Shown one piece after another: positions 25,458 through 34,651 of a stretch of DNA of 64,000 nucleotides. The stretch's first letter is position 1, and every line of letters starts with the position of its first letter. The notes under the pieces are model-generated. The model saw only the letters and a list, made by a program, of their open reading frames with translations, made no database searches and was not told the origin of the DNA. The position numbers and the translations under genes are program-made. Location of the stretch: contig NZ_NSKH01000018.1 in the NCBI RefSeq assembly GCF_003144095.1, forward strand, positions 1,836,183 through 1,900,182, in the 5' to 3' direction. This DNA is from Streptomyces sp. ICBB 8177. GTDB lineage: Bacteria > Actinomycetota > Actinomycetes > Streptomycetales > Streptomycetaceae.

Positions 25458-27518
25458 CTACGCGTCCGGGGCCGGCTGGGCGCGCGTGTCCGGGGGTGTC
25501 TCGGCGTGCGCGTCCGGGGCGAGCTCCGCGTGCATCGCGGCCCGCAGCCGCAGCGTCCCCACCAGGCGCTGGAACGCCTCCGACCAGTAGCCCCCGGCGC
25601 CGGGTGAGCCGTCCGGCGGTTCTTCGGGTATCGCGGTGAGCGGCTCCAGCCGGTCCGCCTGCGCCGGGTCGAGGCAGCGCTCCGCCAGCCCCATCACCCC
25701 GCTGAAGCTCCATGGATAGCTGCCCGCCTCCCGGGCGATGTCCAGTGCGTCCACCACCGCGCGGCCCAGCGGTTCCGCCCACGGCACCGCGCACGCCCCC
25801 AGAAGCTGGAACGCCTCCGACAGCCCGTGCGCCGCGATGAACCGCGTCACCCAATCCGCTCGCTCCTCGCGCGGCAGCACCGACAGCAGCTTCGCCGGAT
25901 CGCCCACCACGGAGGCCGTACCGCCCGCGTCCGCCCGCTCCGGCGGCGGCCCGAGCAGCGCCCGCGCCCACGCGCCGTCCCGCTGCCGCACCGCGGCCCG
26001 GCACCAGGCGGCATGCAGGTCCGCCTGCCAGTCGTCGGCGACCGGCAGCGCCACGATCTGTCCGGGCGACCGCCCGCCCAGCCGCTCCGTCCACACCCCC
26101 AGTGGCGCGGCCTCCACCAACTGCCCCAGCCACCAAGCCCGTTCGCCCCGGCCGGAGGGCGGTTTGCGGACCACTCCGTCGCGCTCCATCGCCGCGTCGC
26201 ACTCGTGCGGCGCCTCCACCACGATGCGCGGACCGACCCCCGTACGGTCCAACGCCACGCAGCTGAGCGCCCGCGCCCCCATCCTTGTGGCCAGCGCGGA
26301 ACCCGGCAGACATGCCAGCAACTCCGCGGCCGTCGCCCGCACGTTGCGGCTGCGGTCGGCGAGCGCCTGCTCCAGGAACGGCTCGTCGTCCGCCGACAGC
26401 CGCTCCCGCAGCGAGTCCAGGAACAACAGCCGGTCCTCGGCCCGCTCCCGCCCCCACGTCGAACGCAACAGCGCCAGCCCCTCGGCCGGATCGCGCTCCC
26501 GTATCGAGGTCAGCACCGCGACGCGCTCCGCGAACAGCCCCTCCTCCCACAACCGCCGCGCCGCCTCCGGGTCGTCCGCCGCCTGCCCCGCCGCGCCGCG
26601 CCCGCCGGAACGCAGCGCGAACCGCCAGTCAGGGTTCAGCTCCGCGAGCCACAGCCCGCGCGGTCCGGCCAGCGCCAGCGCGTCGGGCCGCAGATCGGTC
26701 CTGGCCCGCGCCGCGTCCAGCAACGCGGGCAGCACGGCCTCGGGAGCGCGATATCCGTACGACGTGGCTGCCGCCAGCCACTGCGGCAGCAACTCCGCGA
26801 GCGCCGGAGCCGTCCCGCGCCGCCCGCCCCCGCCCGAGCCGCCGGCGCCCACGCGGTCGCTGAGCAGCATGGTGAGCCGAACCCGGGCCGCCGCGGGGAG
26901 CGGTGGCCGGGGGTCGTGCTGTGCGGGCGCGGGCCGGGGCGCGGCGGGCGCGGGCCGCAGACCCGCCCGCCTGCGCACGGTCTCCACGGCCGCGGCGTCC
27001 AGCAGCGCCCGCGCCGGGTCGTCGCTCGCGCCGGGCAGGCAGTCGGGCCTACGGCGGTCGGTGCCGAGCAGGGCGGCGGACAGCAACTCCTCCCAGGAGG
27101 GATGCGGCTGAGCGGGGGCGCCGCCGGGAGTCGGCCCAGGCGCGGGGGCCGGGGATGGGGCAGGGTCGGGCGCGGGCCGGGGTGCCGCAGCGGGGGGCGG
27201 AGCCGGGGCGCGGGCGGGCCGGGGTGCCGCGGCGGTATCGCGGATGTCCGGGCCGGGCCGCCCACCCGGGGGGCTGTCGAAGGCTGCCCGCCTGCGGGAC
27301 CCGGGCTTCGCAGGCTGGGCAGTGCCGGCCGACCCGGCTGGTCCAGCGCATCCTTCCGGTCCTGCCGGGCTGGTAGGCCCGGCAACGTCCCCCGCCGGCC
27401 CTGCGGGCCCGGTCGGCCTGGTTGCCCCGGCCGGCCCGGCAGCACCCTCCGGTCCCGCAGGGCTCGCGCTGCTCGCGTCGGTCCCGGCAGCGGGTGAACG
27501 CGGTTTCGTCAGTGCCAT
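25458..27518 (-). CDS. DUF5691 family protein of the SWIM/MoxR module
   Basis: The 686-residue protein starts with about 140 residues of Pro/Gly/Ala low complexity. It continues with the DUF5691 signature SWEELLSAALLGTDRRRP and then a long alpha-helical region resembling HEAT-type repeats (ALADRSRNVRATAAELLACLPGSALA, in which helices are rich in Leu and Arg). No catalytic motif is evident, so a scaffold or binding role is likely but inferred. It lies 212 nt downstream of the SWIM-domain gene on the same strand and shares its divergent partner, the MoxR operon. Family membership is recalled from sequence pattern. Confidence 0.75.
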   Translation of the reverse strand: MALTKPRSPAAGTDASSASPAGPEGAAGPAGATRPTGPAGPAGDVAGPTSPAGPEGCAGPAGSAGTAQPAKPGSRRRAAFDSPPGGRPGPDIRDTAAAPRPARAPAPPPAAAPRPAPDPAPSPAPAPGPTPGGAPAQPHPSWEELLSAALLGTDRRRPDCLPGASDDPARALLDAAAVETVRRRAGLRPAPAAPRPAPAQHDPRPPLPAAARVRLTMLLSDRVGAGGSGGGGRRGTAPALAELLPQWLAAATSYGYRAPEAVLPALLDAARARTDLRPDALALAGPRGLWLAELNPDWRFALRSGGRGAAGQAADDPEAARRLWEEGLFAERVAVLTSIRERDPAEGLALLRSTWGRERAEDRLLFLDSLRERLSADDEPFLEQALADRSRNVRATAAELLACLPGSALATRMGARALSCVALDRTGVGPRIVVEAPHECDAAMERDGVVRKPPSGRGERAWWLGQLVEAAPLGVWTERLGGRSPGQIVALPVADDWQADLHAAWCRAAVRQRDGAWARALLGPPPERADAGGTASVVGDPAKLLSVLPREERADWVTRFIAAHGLSEAFQLLGACAVPWAEPLGRAVVDALDIAREAGSYPWSFSGVMGLAERCLDPAQADRLEPLTAIPEEPPDGSPGAGGYWSEAFQRLVGTLRLRAAMHAELAPDAHAETPPDTRAQPAPDA

Positions 27519-27730
27519 GACTGTTCTCCCCCTTCTGACTTCTGAGCGTGTCGTTCTGCACTCGGCGCCTCACGCTGTCGTTCCCGTGAGCGCGGTCGTG
27601 ACCTTGTACGCGGCCCGCGGTATGCCGTACTCGGTAAGCGCGGTCGCGCGGTCACGGCCGCGCGGTTGACGCAGCCGTCTCGCCGGACGGCATCGCGGCG
27701 GCCGACCCCCGTACGGCTGCCGCGTGCCGT

Positions 27731-29128
27731 TCACAGCCGTACCGGGTCGCCCGGGGCCTGAGGTGACCAGGCCGTCAGGGGCGTGAAGCCGCGATGGCCC
27801 AGCGCGCCGAAGACGGTGACCGGGGCGCCGCCCGAGACCGCGGCCAGCCGCCACAGGCCAGGGCGGTCCAGGCGTCGGGGATCGACCGGCAGCGCCGAGT
27901 CCCCTTCCGCGTCCGCCAGTTGCCAGCCCTGCGGCGTCGGCACGGGCACGACCTGGCCCAGCACGACCGGCCACTCGTCCAGCCACGGATCGGCGCGCAG
28001 TGCCTCCCCGTACGCCCCGAGCGCGTCCCCGACCGCTACTCCGGCCGGTATTCGGCCCTGCTCCGGCGCGCCGTGCTGAGGTCCGAGCGCGGCGCGCAAC
28101 GGGAGGGCGGCGGGGTGGTAGGCGAGTTCGGCGTCGACGATCCGGCCGACCGGAAGCGACAACTCCGGCGTGCGGCCCGCCGCACCGAACCCCAGGAGCA
28201 GCGCGGGGCGCCCCCGTTCCGTACCGAGCAGCCATATCCGCCGGGTCGTCAACTGCCCGTCCAGTGAGTCCTGCTGGGACAGCACCAGCCAGCGGTCCCG
28301 AACGGTGGGGCCGGCGAGCAGTTCCGTGGTGTCCGCGGTGAAGCCGACCCGGGTACGGACGGTGGCCGCCAGGCCCTCGGGCAGCCCGTCACAGCCGAGG
28401 TAGCCGCGGGCCAGCAGATGAAGCAGGCTCTGCTCCTCCAGCAGCCGCGTCGGCCAGTCGCCACCGGACCCCGGTATCACCGCCAACTCCCGTGCTCGCG
28501 AGGCCAGTCCGGGGGCTTGGGCATCCACCATGCGGGCGGCGACCTCCTGCCAGATCCGCCGGTCCTCGTGGCCCGCGGAGGCCAGGCCCGACCGCAGGGT
28601 GTCGGCCAGCCGCTGGTCCAGTTCCGCCGCGCCGGAGGCCACCCGGGACGCCCTGCGCTCCGCCCTGCGCCGGGCCGCCGCCGGATCGGCCACCTCGGCC
28701 CTGGGCGTGCGTCGCCGTGTCGCCGAGGCCTGGCGCCCAGCCCGCCACTCGCGCACCCACTCCGGCGCCTCGGCCCCCTCGATGCCGCCCTCCCGGCCCT
28801 GGGACCACAACAGGAGGAGCCCCAGGGCGTGCTTGCACGGGAACTTACGGCTGGGGCACGAGCACTTGAAGGCGGGAGCGGCGACGTCCACGACCGTGCG
28901 GTACGGGGTCTTGCCGCTGCCCCGGCACAGGCCCCAGACCATGAGCGCGTCTGGGCGCCCGTCGTCCCCGGCCGGGCCCCCGCCGCCCGGCGGCGCGCAG
29001 CCCTCCGAGGTGCCCGTGCCGGACCACGGGCCGGGCACGCCGAGCTTGGTGCCCGCCCTGCTTGACGCGGCGTCAGGAGCGAATGCGAGCACCTGCTCGG
29101 CCGACCACCGCTGTTCGGTGTCCTCCAT
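27731..29128 (-). CDS. SWIM zinc-finger protein of the MoxR-linked module
   Basis: The protein (465 aa) has a SWIM zinc finger at residues 89-100 with CxC-x6-CxH spacing (Cys89, Cys91, Cys98, His100). It is preceded by a strand-rich start (QRWSAEQVLAFAPD) and followed by a basic coiled region and a mostly beta/alpha region of unknown fold. SWIM domains bind nucleic acid or proteins. ATG 29128 is 7 nt from TAGCGT, so the message is predicted leaderless. The upstream in-frame start at 29341 is rejected because it would overlap the divergent MoxR promoter. Its promoter matches the PafBC DNA-damage consensus exactly. Confidence 0.85.
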   Translation of the reverse strand: MEDTEQRWSAEQVLAFAPDAASSRAGTKLGVPGPWSGTGTSEGCAPPGGGGPAGDDGRPDALMVWGLCRGSGKTPYRTVVDVAAPAFKCSCPSRKFPCKHALGLLLLWSQGREGGIEGAEAPEWVREWRAGRQASATRRRTPRAEVADPAAARRRAERRASRVASGAAELDQRLADTLRSGLASAGHEDRRIWQEVAARMVDAQAPGLASRARELAVIPGSGGDWPTRLLEEQSLLHLLARGYLGCDGLPEGLAATVRTRVGFTADTTELLAGPTVRDRWLVLSQQDSLDGQLTTRRIWLLGTERGRPALLLGFGAAGRTPELSLPVGRIVDAELAYHPAALPLRAALGPQHGAPEQGRIPAGVAVGDALGAYGEALRADPWLDEWPVVLGQVVPVPTPQGWQLADAEGDSALPVDPRRLDRPGLWRLAAVSGGAPVTVFGALGHRGFTPLTAWSPQAPGDPVRL

Positions 29129-29135
29129 GTCCGCA

Positions 29136-29158
29136 ACGCTACGAGCGGCCACTGACAA
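29136..29158 (-). promoter_or_regulatory. PafBC/RecA-NDp-type promoter of the SWIM gene
   Basis: On the minus strand TTGTCAGTG (29150-29158), 8 nt, then TAGCGT (29136-29141) matches TTGTCRGTG-N8-TAnnnT at every defined base. The ATG starts 7 nt after the -10. Confidence 0.75.
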
Positions 29159-29196
29159 CCGGCTCTGACCTGCGGGTTCGCTGGTTCGGAGGGGTG

Positions 29197-29219
29197 TTGT
29201 CAGTGGTCGGGTGCAAGGT
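29197..29219 (+). promoter_or_regulatory. PafBC/RecA-NDp-type promoter of the MoxR operon
   Basis: TTGTCAGTG (29197-29205), 8 nt, then CAAGGT (29214-29219). The upstream nonamer is identical to the divergent copy; the -10 has C in place of T. The predicted leader to the MoxR ATG is about 90 nt. Confidence 0.65.
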
Positions 29220-29316
29220 GGATTCACAGGCGGCCCACGGGGGTTGGACGAGGGCCGTGCTGCCCGCGCACGGCCTCGTTCGGGCGCGGCCGTTTCCACA
29301 TCTTCAGGGGGAAGCC

Positions 29317-30708
29317 ATGTCGAACAACGGGGTCGAGGCATCGCAGAGCAGGACTGAGGAATCCGGGGTCAGGACCGGGGGACCCGGGGCCAGGGTCGGT
29401 GGGCCCGGCGCCACGGTCGGTGAACCCGGCGCCAGGATCGGTGGGCCCGGGCCCGGGTCCGGGCCCGGGGCCGAGGGGTCGAAGAACGAGGCTCGGGAAT
29501 CCAGGACCAGGGCCGAGGGGTCTGGGACCAGGGTCGAGGGGTTCGGGACCAGGGCCGGGAAGTCGACGTCGACGACCATGGCCGGGAAAGCGGCGACCGG
29601 GGCCCAGGAGGCAGAGGCCGGGACGGGGGAAGAGGCTCTCAGGCCGCACGCCGAGGACGCCTTCGCGCACGAGTTGAAGGCGCTGGCAGCCGCCGACGAC
29701 CGCCCGCGTCCGGCGCGTTGGAACCTCTCGCCGTGGGCCGTCGCCACCTATCTCCTGGGCGGGGTGCTGCCGGACGGCACGGTGATCTCGCCCAAGTACG
29801 TGGGGCCGCGGCGGATCGTCGAGGTCGCCGTGACCACGCTCGCCACGGACCGCGCGCTGTTGCTGCTTGGGGTGCCGGGGACAGCCAAGACCTGGGTGTC
29901 GGAGCACCTCGCGGCGGCCGTCAGCGGCGACTCGACGCTGCTGGTCCAGGGCACCGCGGGCACGCCGGAGGAGGCGATCCGGTACGGCTGGAACTACGCC
30001 CAGTTGCTCGCCCACGGACCCAGCCGGGACGCGCTCGTGCCAGGTCCCGTCATGCGGGCGATGTCCGGCGGTGGCATCGCGCGCGTCGAGGAGCTGACCC
30101 GTATCCCGGCCGACGTGCAGGACACGCTGATCACGATCCTCTCCGAGAAGACCCTGCCCATACCGGAGTTGGGTCAGGAGGTGATGGCAGTACGCGGCTT
30201 CAATCTGATCGCCACCGCCAACGACCGCGACCGCGGGGTCAACGACCTGTCCAGCGCGCTGCGCCGCCGCTTCAACACGGTGGTGCTGCCGCTGCCCGCC
30301 ACGGTCGAGGACGAGGTGGACATCGTCGCACGGCGCGTCGACCAGATCGGGCGCGCCATCGACCTGCCGCAGGCCCCGCCCGGCGCCGACGAGATCCGCC
30401 GCGTGGTCACCGTCTTCCGCGAACTGCGCGACGGCGTCACGGCGGACGGGCGCACCAAGGTCAAGTCCCCCTCCGGGACGTTGTCCACGGCCGAGGCGAT
30501 CTCGGTCGTCACCGGCGGCCTGGCCCTCGCCGCGCACTTCGGCGACGGGGTGCTGCGCTCCGCCGACGTGGCCGCGGGCGTCCTCGGCGCGGTCGTCCGC
30601 GATCCGGCCGCCGACCGCGTCGTCTGGAACGAGTACCTGGAGTCCGTGGTCCGCGAGCGCGACGGCTGGAAGGACTTCTACCGGGCCTGCCGGGAGGTGA
30701 GCGCGTGA
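29317..30708 (+). CDS. MoxR-type AAA ATPase
   Basis: The 463-residue protein begins with about 110 residues of Gly/Pro/Arg imperfect repeats (GGPGARVGGPG style). The AAA core of the MoxR branch follows: Walker A GVPGTAKT at 185-192, a Walker B region with Glu in VEELTRIP, the sensor-1 strand NLIATANDRD, and the arginine finger region SSALRRRFNTVVLPLP. MoxR ATPases act as chaperones that insert cofactors or remodel partners holding VWA domains; the VWA protein encoded two genes downstream is the expected partner. ATG 29317 follows GGGGGAAG. The stop overlaps the next gene by 4 nt. Confidence 0.9.
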   Translation: MSNNGVEASQSRTEESGVRTGGPGARVGGPGATVGEPGARIGGPGPGSGPGAEGSKNEARESRTRAEGSGTRVEGFGTRAGKSTSTTMAGKAATGAQEAEAGTGEEALRPHAEDAFAHELKALAAADDRPRPARWNLSPWAVATYLLGGVLPDGTVISPKYVGPRRIVEVAVTTLATDRALLLLGVPGTAKTWVSEHLAAAVSGDSTLLVQGTAGTPEEAIRYGWNYAQLLAHGPSRDALVPGPVMRAMSGGGIARVEELTRIPADVQDTLITILSEKTLPIPELGQEVMAVRGFNLIATANDRDRGVNDLSSALRRRFNTVVLPLPATVEDEVDIVARRVDQIGRAIDLPQAPPGADEIRRVVTVFRELRDGVTADGRTKVKSPSGTLSTAEAISVVTGGLALAAHFGDGVLRSADVAAGVLGAVVRDPAADRVVWNEYLESVVRERDGWKDFYRACREVSA

Positions 30709-33182
30709 CCACCCAGAAGGAGCCCCGGCATCTCCGGCCTCCCCGGCCGCCGGGCGACGACGACGTGCGGCTGCTGGGCGTACGGCACCACGGGCCCGGC
30801 TCGGCCCGCGCTGTACGGGCCGCGCTGGATCAGTACGACCCGCAGGTGGTGCTGGTCGAGGGGCCGCCCGAGGCGGACGCGGTCGTGGACATCGCGGCCG
30901 ACGAGGGCCTGCGTCCGCCGGTGGCGCTGCTGGCGCACGCTACGGACGAGCCCGCGCGGTCCGCGTTCTGGCCCTTCGCGGAGTTCTCGCCGGAGTGGGT
31001 CGCCATCCGCTGGGCGCTCAAGCGCGGTGTCCCGGTCCGCTTCATCGATCTGCCCGCCTCCAACTCGCTCGCGACGAGAGGGGATTGGGCGGACGCGGGA
31101 CCGGACGAACCGGCGGGGGCGGCTCCCGGCGAAGACGCCGGCCCCGCGCACGCCGGCCCCGCGCACGCCGGCACGGGGGACGCCGAGACCGAGGACCCTG
31201 TCCGCATCGACCCCATCGCGGTACTCGCGGAGGCCGCCGGGTACGACGACCCGGAGCGCTGGTGGGAGGACGCCGTCGAGCATCGCGGGGGCGCGGCGGA
31301 CGGCGGTGACGCGCTCGCGGCGTTCGAGGCGGTGGCCGAGGCCATGGAGGAGTTGCGGGAGCGGTACGGCGACGGCGGGCACCCGCGCGACGCGGTGCGC
31401 GAAGCGCACATGCGGCTGCGCCTGAGGGAGGCGCGCCGCGCGTACGACCGTACGGCGGTGGTGTGCGGCGCCTGGCACGTGCCCGCGCTCGCCGCCCGTA
31501 CGACCGTGGCCGCCGACCGCGCGTCGCTCAAGGGGCTGCCCAAGGTGAAGGCCGAGGTCACCTGGGTTCCGTGGACGCACCGGCGGCTGAGCCGGGACAG
31601 CGGGTACGGCGCGGGGATCGACTCGCCCGGGTGGTACCGGCACCTGTTCGGCTGCGAGGACCGGCCGGTGGAGCGGTGGATGACCAGGGTCGCGGGGCTG
31701 CTGCGCGCGGAGGACCGGCAGGTCTCCAGTGCGCACGTCATCGAGGCGGTCCGGCTCGCCGAGACGCTGGCGGCGATGCGCGGGCGTCCGCTGGCCGGCC
31801 TGGGCGAGACGACGGACGCGGTGCGAGCGGTGATGTGCGAGGGCTCGGACGTCCCGTTGGAGCTGATCCGTGAACGGCTCGTCGTCGGCGACGAGATGGG
31901 AGAGGTGCCCGACTCCGCGCCCGCCGTCCCGCTCGCCCGCGACCTCGCCCGGCAGCAGCGGGCGCTGCGGCTCAAGCCCGAGGCCGCCGACCGGGAACTC
32001 GATCTCGATCTGCGCAAGGACACGGACGCGGGCCGCAGCAGGCTGTTGCACCGGTTGCGGCTGCTGGGCGTGGAGTGGGGGGCGCCCACGCGTTCGCGTA
32101 CCGCGGGCACGGGGACGTTCCGCGAGACGTGGCGGCTCAGCTGGGAGCCGGAGTTGACGGTCCGGGTGGCCGAGGCGGGCGTGTGGGGGACGACGGTGGA
32201 GTCGGCTGCCACCGCGAAGGCCGAGGACGCGGCGGTGACCGCCGTGACGCTCGCCGAGGTGACCGGGCTGGCCGAGTGGTGCCTGCTCGCCGGATTGCCG
32301 GACGCGCTGCCCACCGTGATGCGGGTGCTCGCCGACCGGGCCGCGCTCGACGCGGACGTGCTCCAACTCGCCGAGGCACTGCCCGCGTTGGTGCGTTCCG
32401 TGCGGTACGGGGACGTGCGCGAGACGGATTCCGGCGCGCTGCGGGAGGTCGCCGAGGGGGTCGCCGTGCGGGTCTGCGTCGGGTTGCCGTCGGCCTGCGC
32501 GGGACTGGACGAGGACGGCGCGGCCGGGGCGCGCCCGCACCTCGACGCCGTGCACACGGCGGTGGGCCTGCTGACCAGAGCCGGTGACGAGCTGCGGGAG
32601 CGCTGGGCCGGGACGTTGCACGCGCTCGCCGAACGGTACGGCGGCATAACGGGGTTGATACGCGGGCGGGCGGCCCGGCTGCTGCTCGACGACGGACTGC
32701 TGGACGCGGAGCGGGCCGCGCGGTTGATGGGTCTCGCGCTGTCGCCGGGGACCGAGCCACGGGTGGCGGCGGCTTGGGTGGACGGCTTCCTGTCCGGCGG
32801 CGGCATGCTGCTGCTCCACGACGAACGGCTGCTGGGGCTGGTGGACGCCTGGCTGTCGTCCGTTCCGGCGGAGGCGTTCACGGACGTACTGCCGTTGGTG
32901 CGCAGGACGTTCGCCGGATTCGAGTCCGGAGTGCGGCGCGGGGTGGGTGAGCTGGTGCGGCGGGGGACCGGCACGGCCGGCGGCTCCGCGACGGCTCCGG
33001 GCGCCGCGGTGGGCTTCGGTGCGGGGCTGGACCTCGCGCGGGCCGACGCCGTACTGCCCACGCTGAGGCTGCTGCTGGGGATCGCCGCACCGGTGCCCGA
33101 GGGGACCGCCGCACCGGCTCCCGCCCTTGCCGGCGCGGCTGCCGCCGCCACCACTCACGACGACGCAGGAGGTCCCGTATGA
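30705..33182 (+). CDS. DUF5682 family protein of the MoxR-VWA module
   Basis: The protein (825 aa) begins with DVRLLGVRHHGPGSARAVR and QVVLVEGPPEADAVV, a TraB/ChaN-like pattern typical of DUF5682. Later come the helical segments VVCGAWHVPAL and a long Leu/Arg-rich helical C-terminal half without recognisable catalytic residues. The His-rich start (RHHGP) and GAWH resemble TraB-family metal sites, but activity is unproven. GTG 30705 overlaps the MoxR stop (GTGA), and its own stop overlaps the VWA start (ATGA), so the three proteins are made in a coupled fashion and probably act together. Overlapping genes and family name are firm; function is not. Confidence 0.85.
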   Translation: MTTQKEPRHLRPPRPPGDDDVRLLGVRHHGPGSARAVRAALDQYDPQVVLVEGPPEADAVVDIAADEGLRPPVALLAHATDEPARSAFWPFAEFSPEWVAIRWALKRGVPVRFIDLPASNSLATRGDWADAGPDEPAGAAPGEDAGPAHAGPAHAGTGDAETEDPVRIDPIAVLAEAAGYDDPERWWEDAVEHRGGAADGGDALAAFEAVAEAMEELRERYGDGGHPRDAVREAHMRLRLREARRAYDRTAVVCGAWHVPALAARTTVAADRASLKGLPKVKAEVTWVPWTHRRLSRDSGYGAGIDSPGWYRHLFGCEDRPVERWMTRVAGLLRAEDRQVSSAHVIEAVRLAETLAAMRGRPLAGLGETTDAVRAVMCEGSDVPLELIRERLVVGDEMGEVPDSAPAVPLARDLARQQRALRLKPEAADRELDLDLRKDTDAGRSRLLHRLRLLGVEWGAPTRSRTAGTGTFRETWRLSWEPELTVRVAEAGVWGTTVESAATAKAEDAAVTAVTLAEVTGLAEWCLLAGLPDALPTVMRVLADRAALDADVLQLAEALPALVRSVRYGDVRETDSGALREVAEGVAVRVCVGLPSACAGLDEDGAAGARPHLDAVHTAVGLLTRAGDELRERWAGTLHALAERYGGITGLIRGRAARLLLDDGLLDAERAARLMGLALSPGTEPRVAAAWVDGFLSGGGMLLLHDERLLGLVDAWLSSVPAEAFTDVLPLVRRTFAGFESGVRRGVGELVRRGTGTAGGSATAPGAAVGFGAGLDLARADAVLPTLRLLLGIAAPVPEGTAAPAPALAGAAAAATTHDDAGGPV

Positions 33183-34408
33183 CCGCGACGCGAAACCCCG
33201 TACCGGACGCGGTCGCCGAGGCCCCCGTGGCGGACGGCGACGAGCGGCTGCGCCGGTGGCGGCTGGTGCTGGGAGGTGGGGACGCGGACGGCACGGGCTG
33301 CGTGCTCGGTGGCCGCGACGCCGCGATGGACCGCACGCTCGCCGCGCTGTACGGCGGCGGCGCGGCGGGCGGTGGCTCCGGGAGCGAACGGGCTGCCGGG
33401 CTCGGGGGTTCTGCGCCGCGCGTCGCCCGCTGGCTCGGCGACATCCGCACCTACTTCCCGTCATCCGTGGTCCAGGTGATGCAGCGCGACGCGATCGACC
33501 GGCTCGGGCTGTCCGCGTTGCTGCTGGAGCCCGAGATGCTGGAGGCCGTCGAGGCGGACGTTCATCTGGTCGGCACACTGCTGTCGCTGCACCACGCGAT
33601 GCCGGAGACCACCAGGGCGACCGCCCGCGTCGTCGTCGACAAGGTGGTGCGCGACCTGGAGCGGCGGATCGCCACGCGAACCCGTTCCGCGCTGACCGGG
33701 GCGCTCGACCGGTCCACCCGCGTCAGCCGCCCCCGCCACCGGGACATCGACTGGGACCGCACCATTCGCGCCAACCTGCGCAACTACCTCCCCGACTACC
33801 GCACCGTCGTCCCCGAGCGGCTGGTCGGCCACGGCCGGGCGGCGCGTGGTGTGACGAAGGACGTCGTACTCTGCATCGACCAGTCGGGTTCGATGGCGTC
33901 GTCGGTGGTGTACGCGTCGGTGTTCGGCGCGGTGCTGGCGTCGATGCGGTCGATCGCGACGAAGCTCGTCGTCTTCGACACCTCGGTGGTCGACCTCACC
34001 GACCAGCTCGACGACCCGGTCGACGTGCTGTTCGGCACGCAGTTGGGCGGCGGTACCGACATCAACCGCGCCCTCGCCTACTGCCAGACGCTCATCATTC
34101 GCCCCGCCGACACGATCGTCGTCCTCATCAGCGACCTGTACGAGGGCGGTATACGCGACGAGATGCTGGCGCGGGTGGCGGCGATGAAGGCGGCGGGCAC
34201 GCAGTTCGTGGCGCTGCTCGCGCTCTCCGACGAGGGAGCGCCCTCCTACGACCGGCAGCACGCGGCGGCCCTCGCGGCGCTGGGGGCGCCCGCGTTCGCC
34301 TGCACGCCCGACCTCTTCCCCGACGTGATGGCGGCGGCCATCGAGAAGCGCCCGCTGCCGGTGCCGGACCCGGAACTCGACGGCGCGCCCCTCATGGTGG
34401 ACCGATGA
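33179..34408 (+). CDS. VWA domain protein (CoxE-like) of the MoxR module
   Basis: The 409-residue protein has a helical N-terminal half and a C-terminal von Willebrand A domain. The MIDAS is present: Asp234-x-Ser236-x-Ser238 in CIDQSGSMASS, the Thr in GGGTDINRAL, and the Asp in VLISDLYEGG. CoxE-like VWA proteins bind a metal ion and serve as adaptors for MoxR ATPases. It is the last gene of the operon, coupled by ATGA to DUF5682. No signal peptide or membrane helix is present, so the whole module is cytoplasmic. What client is remodelled is unknown. Confidence 0.92.
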   Translation: MTATRNPVPDAVAEAPVADGDERLRRWRLVLGGGDADGTGCVLGGRDAAMDRTLAALYGGGAAGGGSGSERAAGLGGSAPRVARWLGDIRTYFPSSVVQVMQRDAIDRLGLSALLLEPEMLEAVEADVHLVGTLLSLHHAMPETTRATARVVVDKVVRDLERRIATRTRSALTGALDRSTRVSRPRHRDIDWDRTIRANLRNYLPDYRTVVPERLVGHGRAARGVTKDVVLCIDQSGSMASSVVYASVFGAVLASMRSIATKLVVFDTSVVDLTDQLDDPVDVLFGTQLGGGTDINRALAYCQTLIIRPADTIVVLISDLYEGGIRDEMLARVAAMKAAGTQFVALLALSDEGAPSYDRQHAAALAALGAPAFACTPDLFPDVMAAAIEKRPLPVPDPELDGAPLMVDR

Positions 34409-34651
34409 CGCCGGATCGCCGACACCGACGCTTGGCCGCTCGCCGCTGGCGCAGTACCGCTCGCACTGGCGTCAAGCCGCCCGCCTCTGACGGCGGACCG
34501 CCGGCCGCCCGGTGACGGACCGCGCATAGCGGACATGACCCCGCATCAGCCGTAAGCCGGAGACGGGGGTTGCGCCGACCCCCGTCGAGCGTGCAAGGAT
34601 CGAACCCGTCACCCGGAACGTGTGTCATCCGTACGGGAAGGTCCCCCCACT

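Noticed and set aside
30678-33578. Long minus-strand frames antisense to DUF5682
   Set aside because: Products are Arg/Pro/Ser-rich low complexity, and the plus-strand genes overlap in a coupled operon.
34596-34620. GGGTTCGATCC on the minus strand, resembling a tRNA T-loop
   Set aside because: The flanking bases do not form a T-stem, and no anticodon or acceptor stem is found around it.
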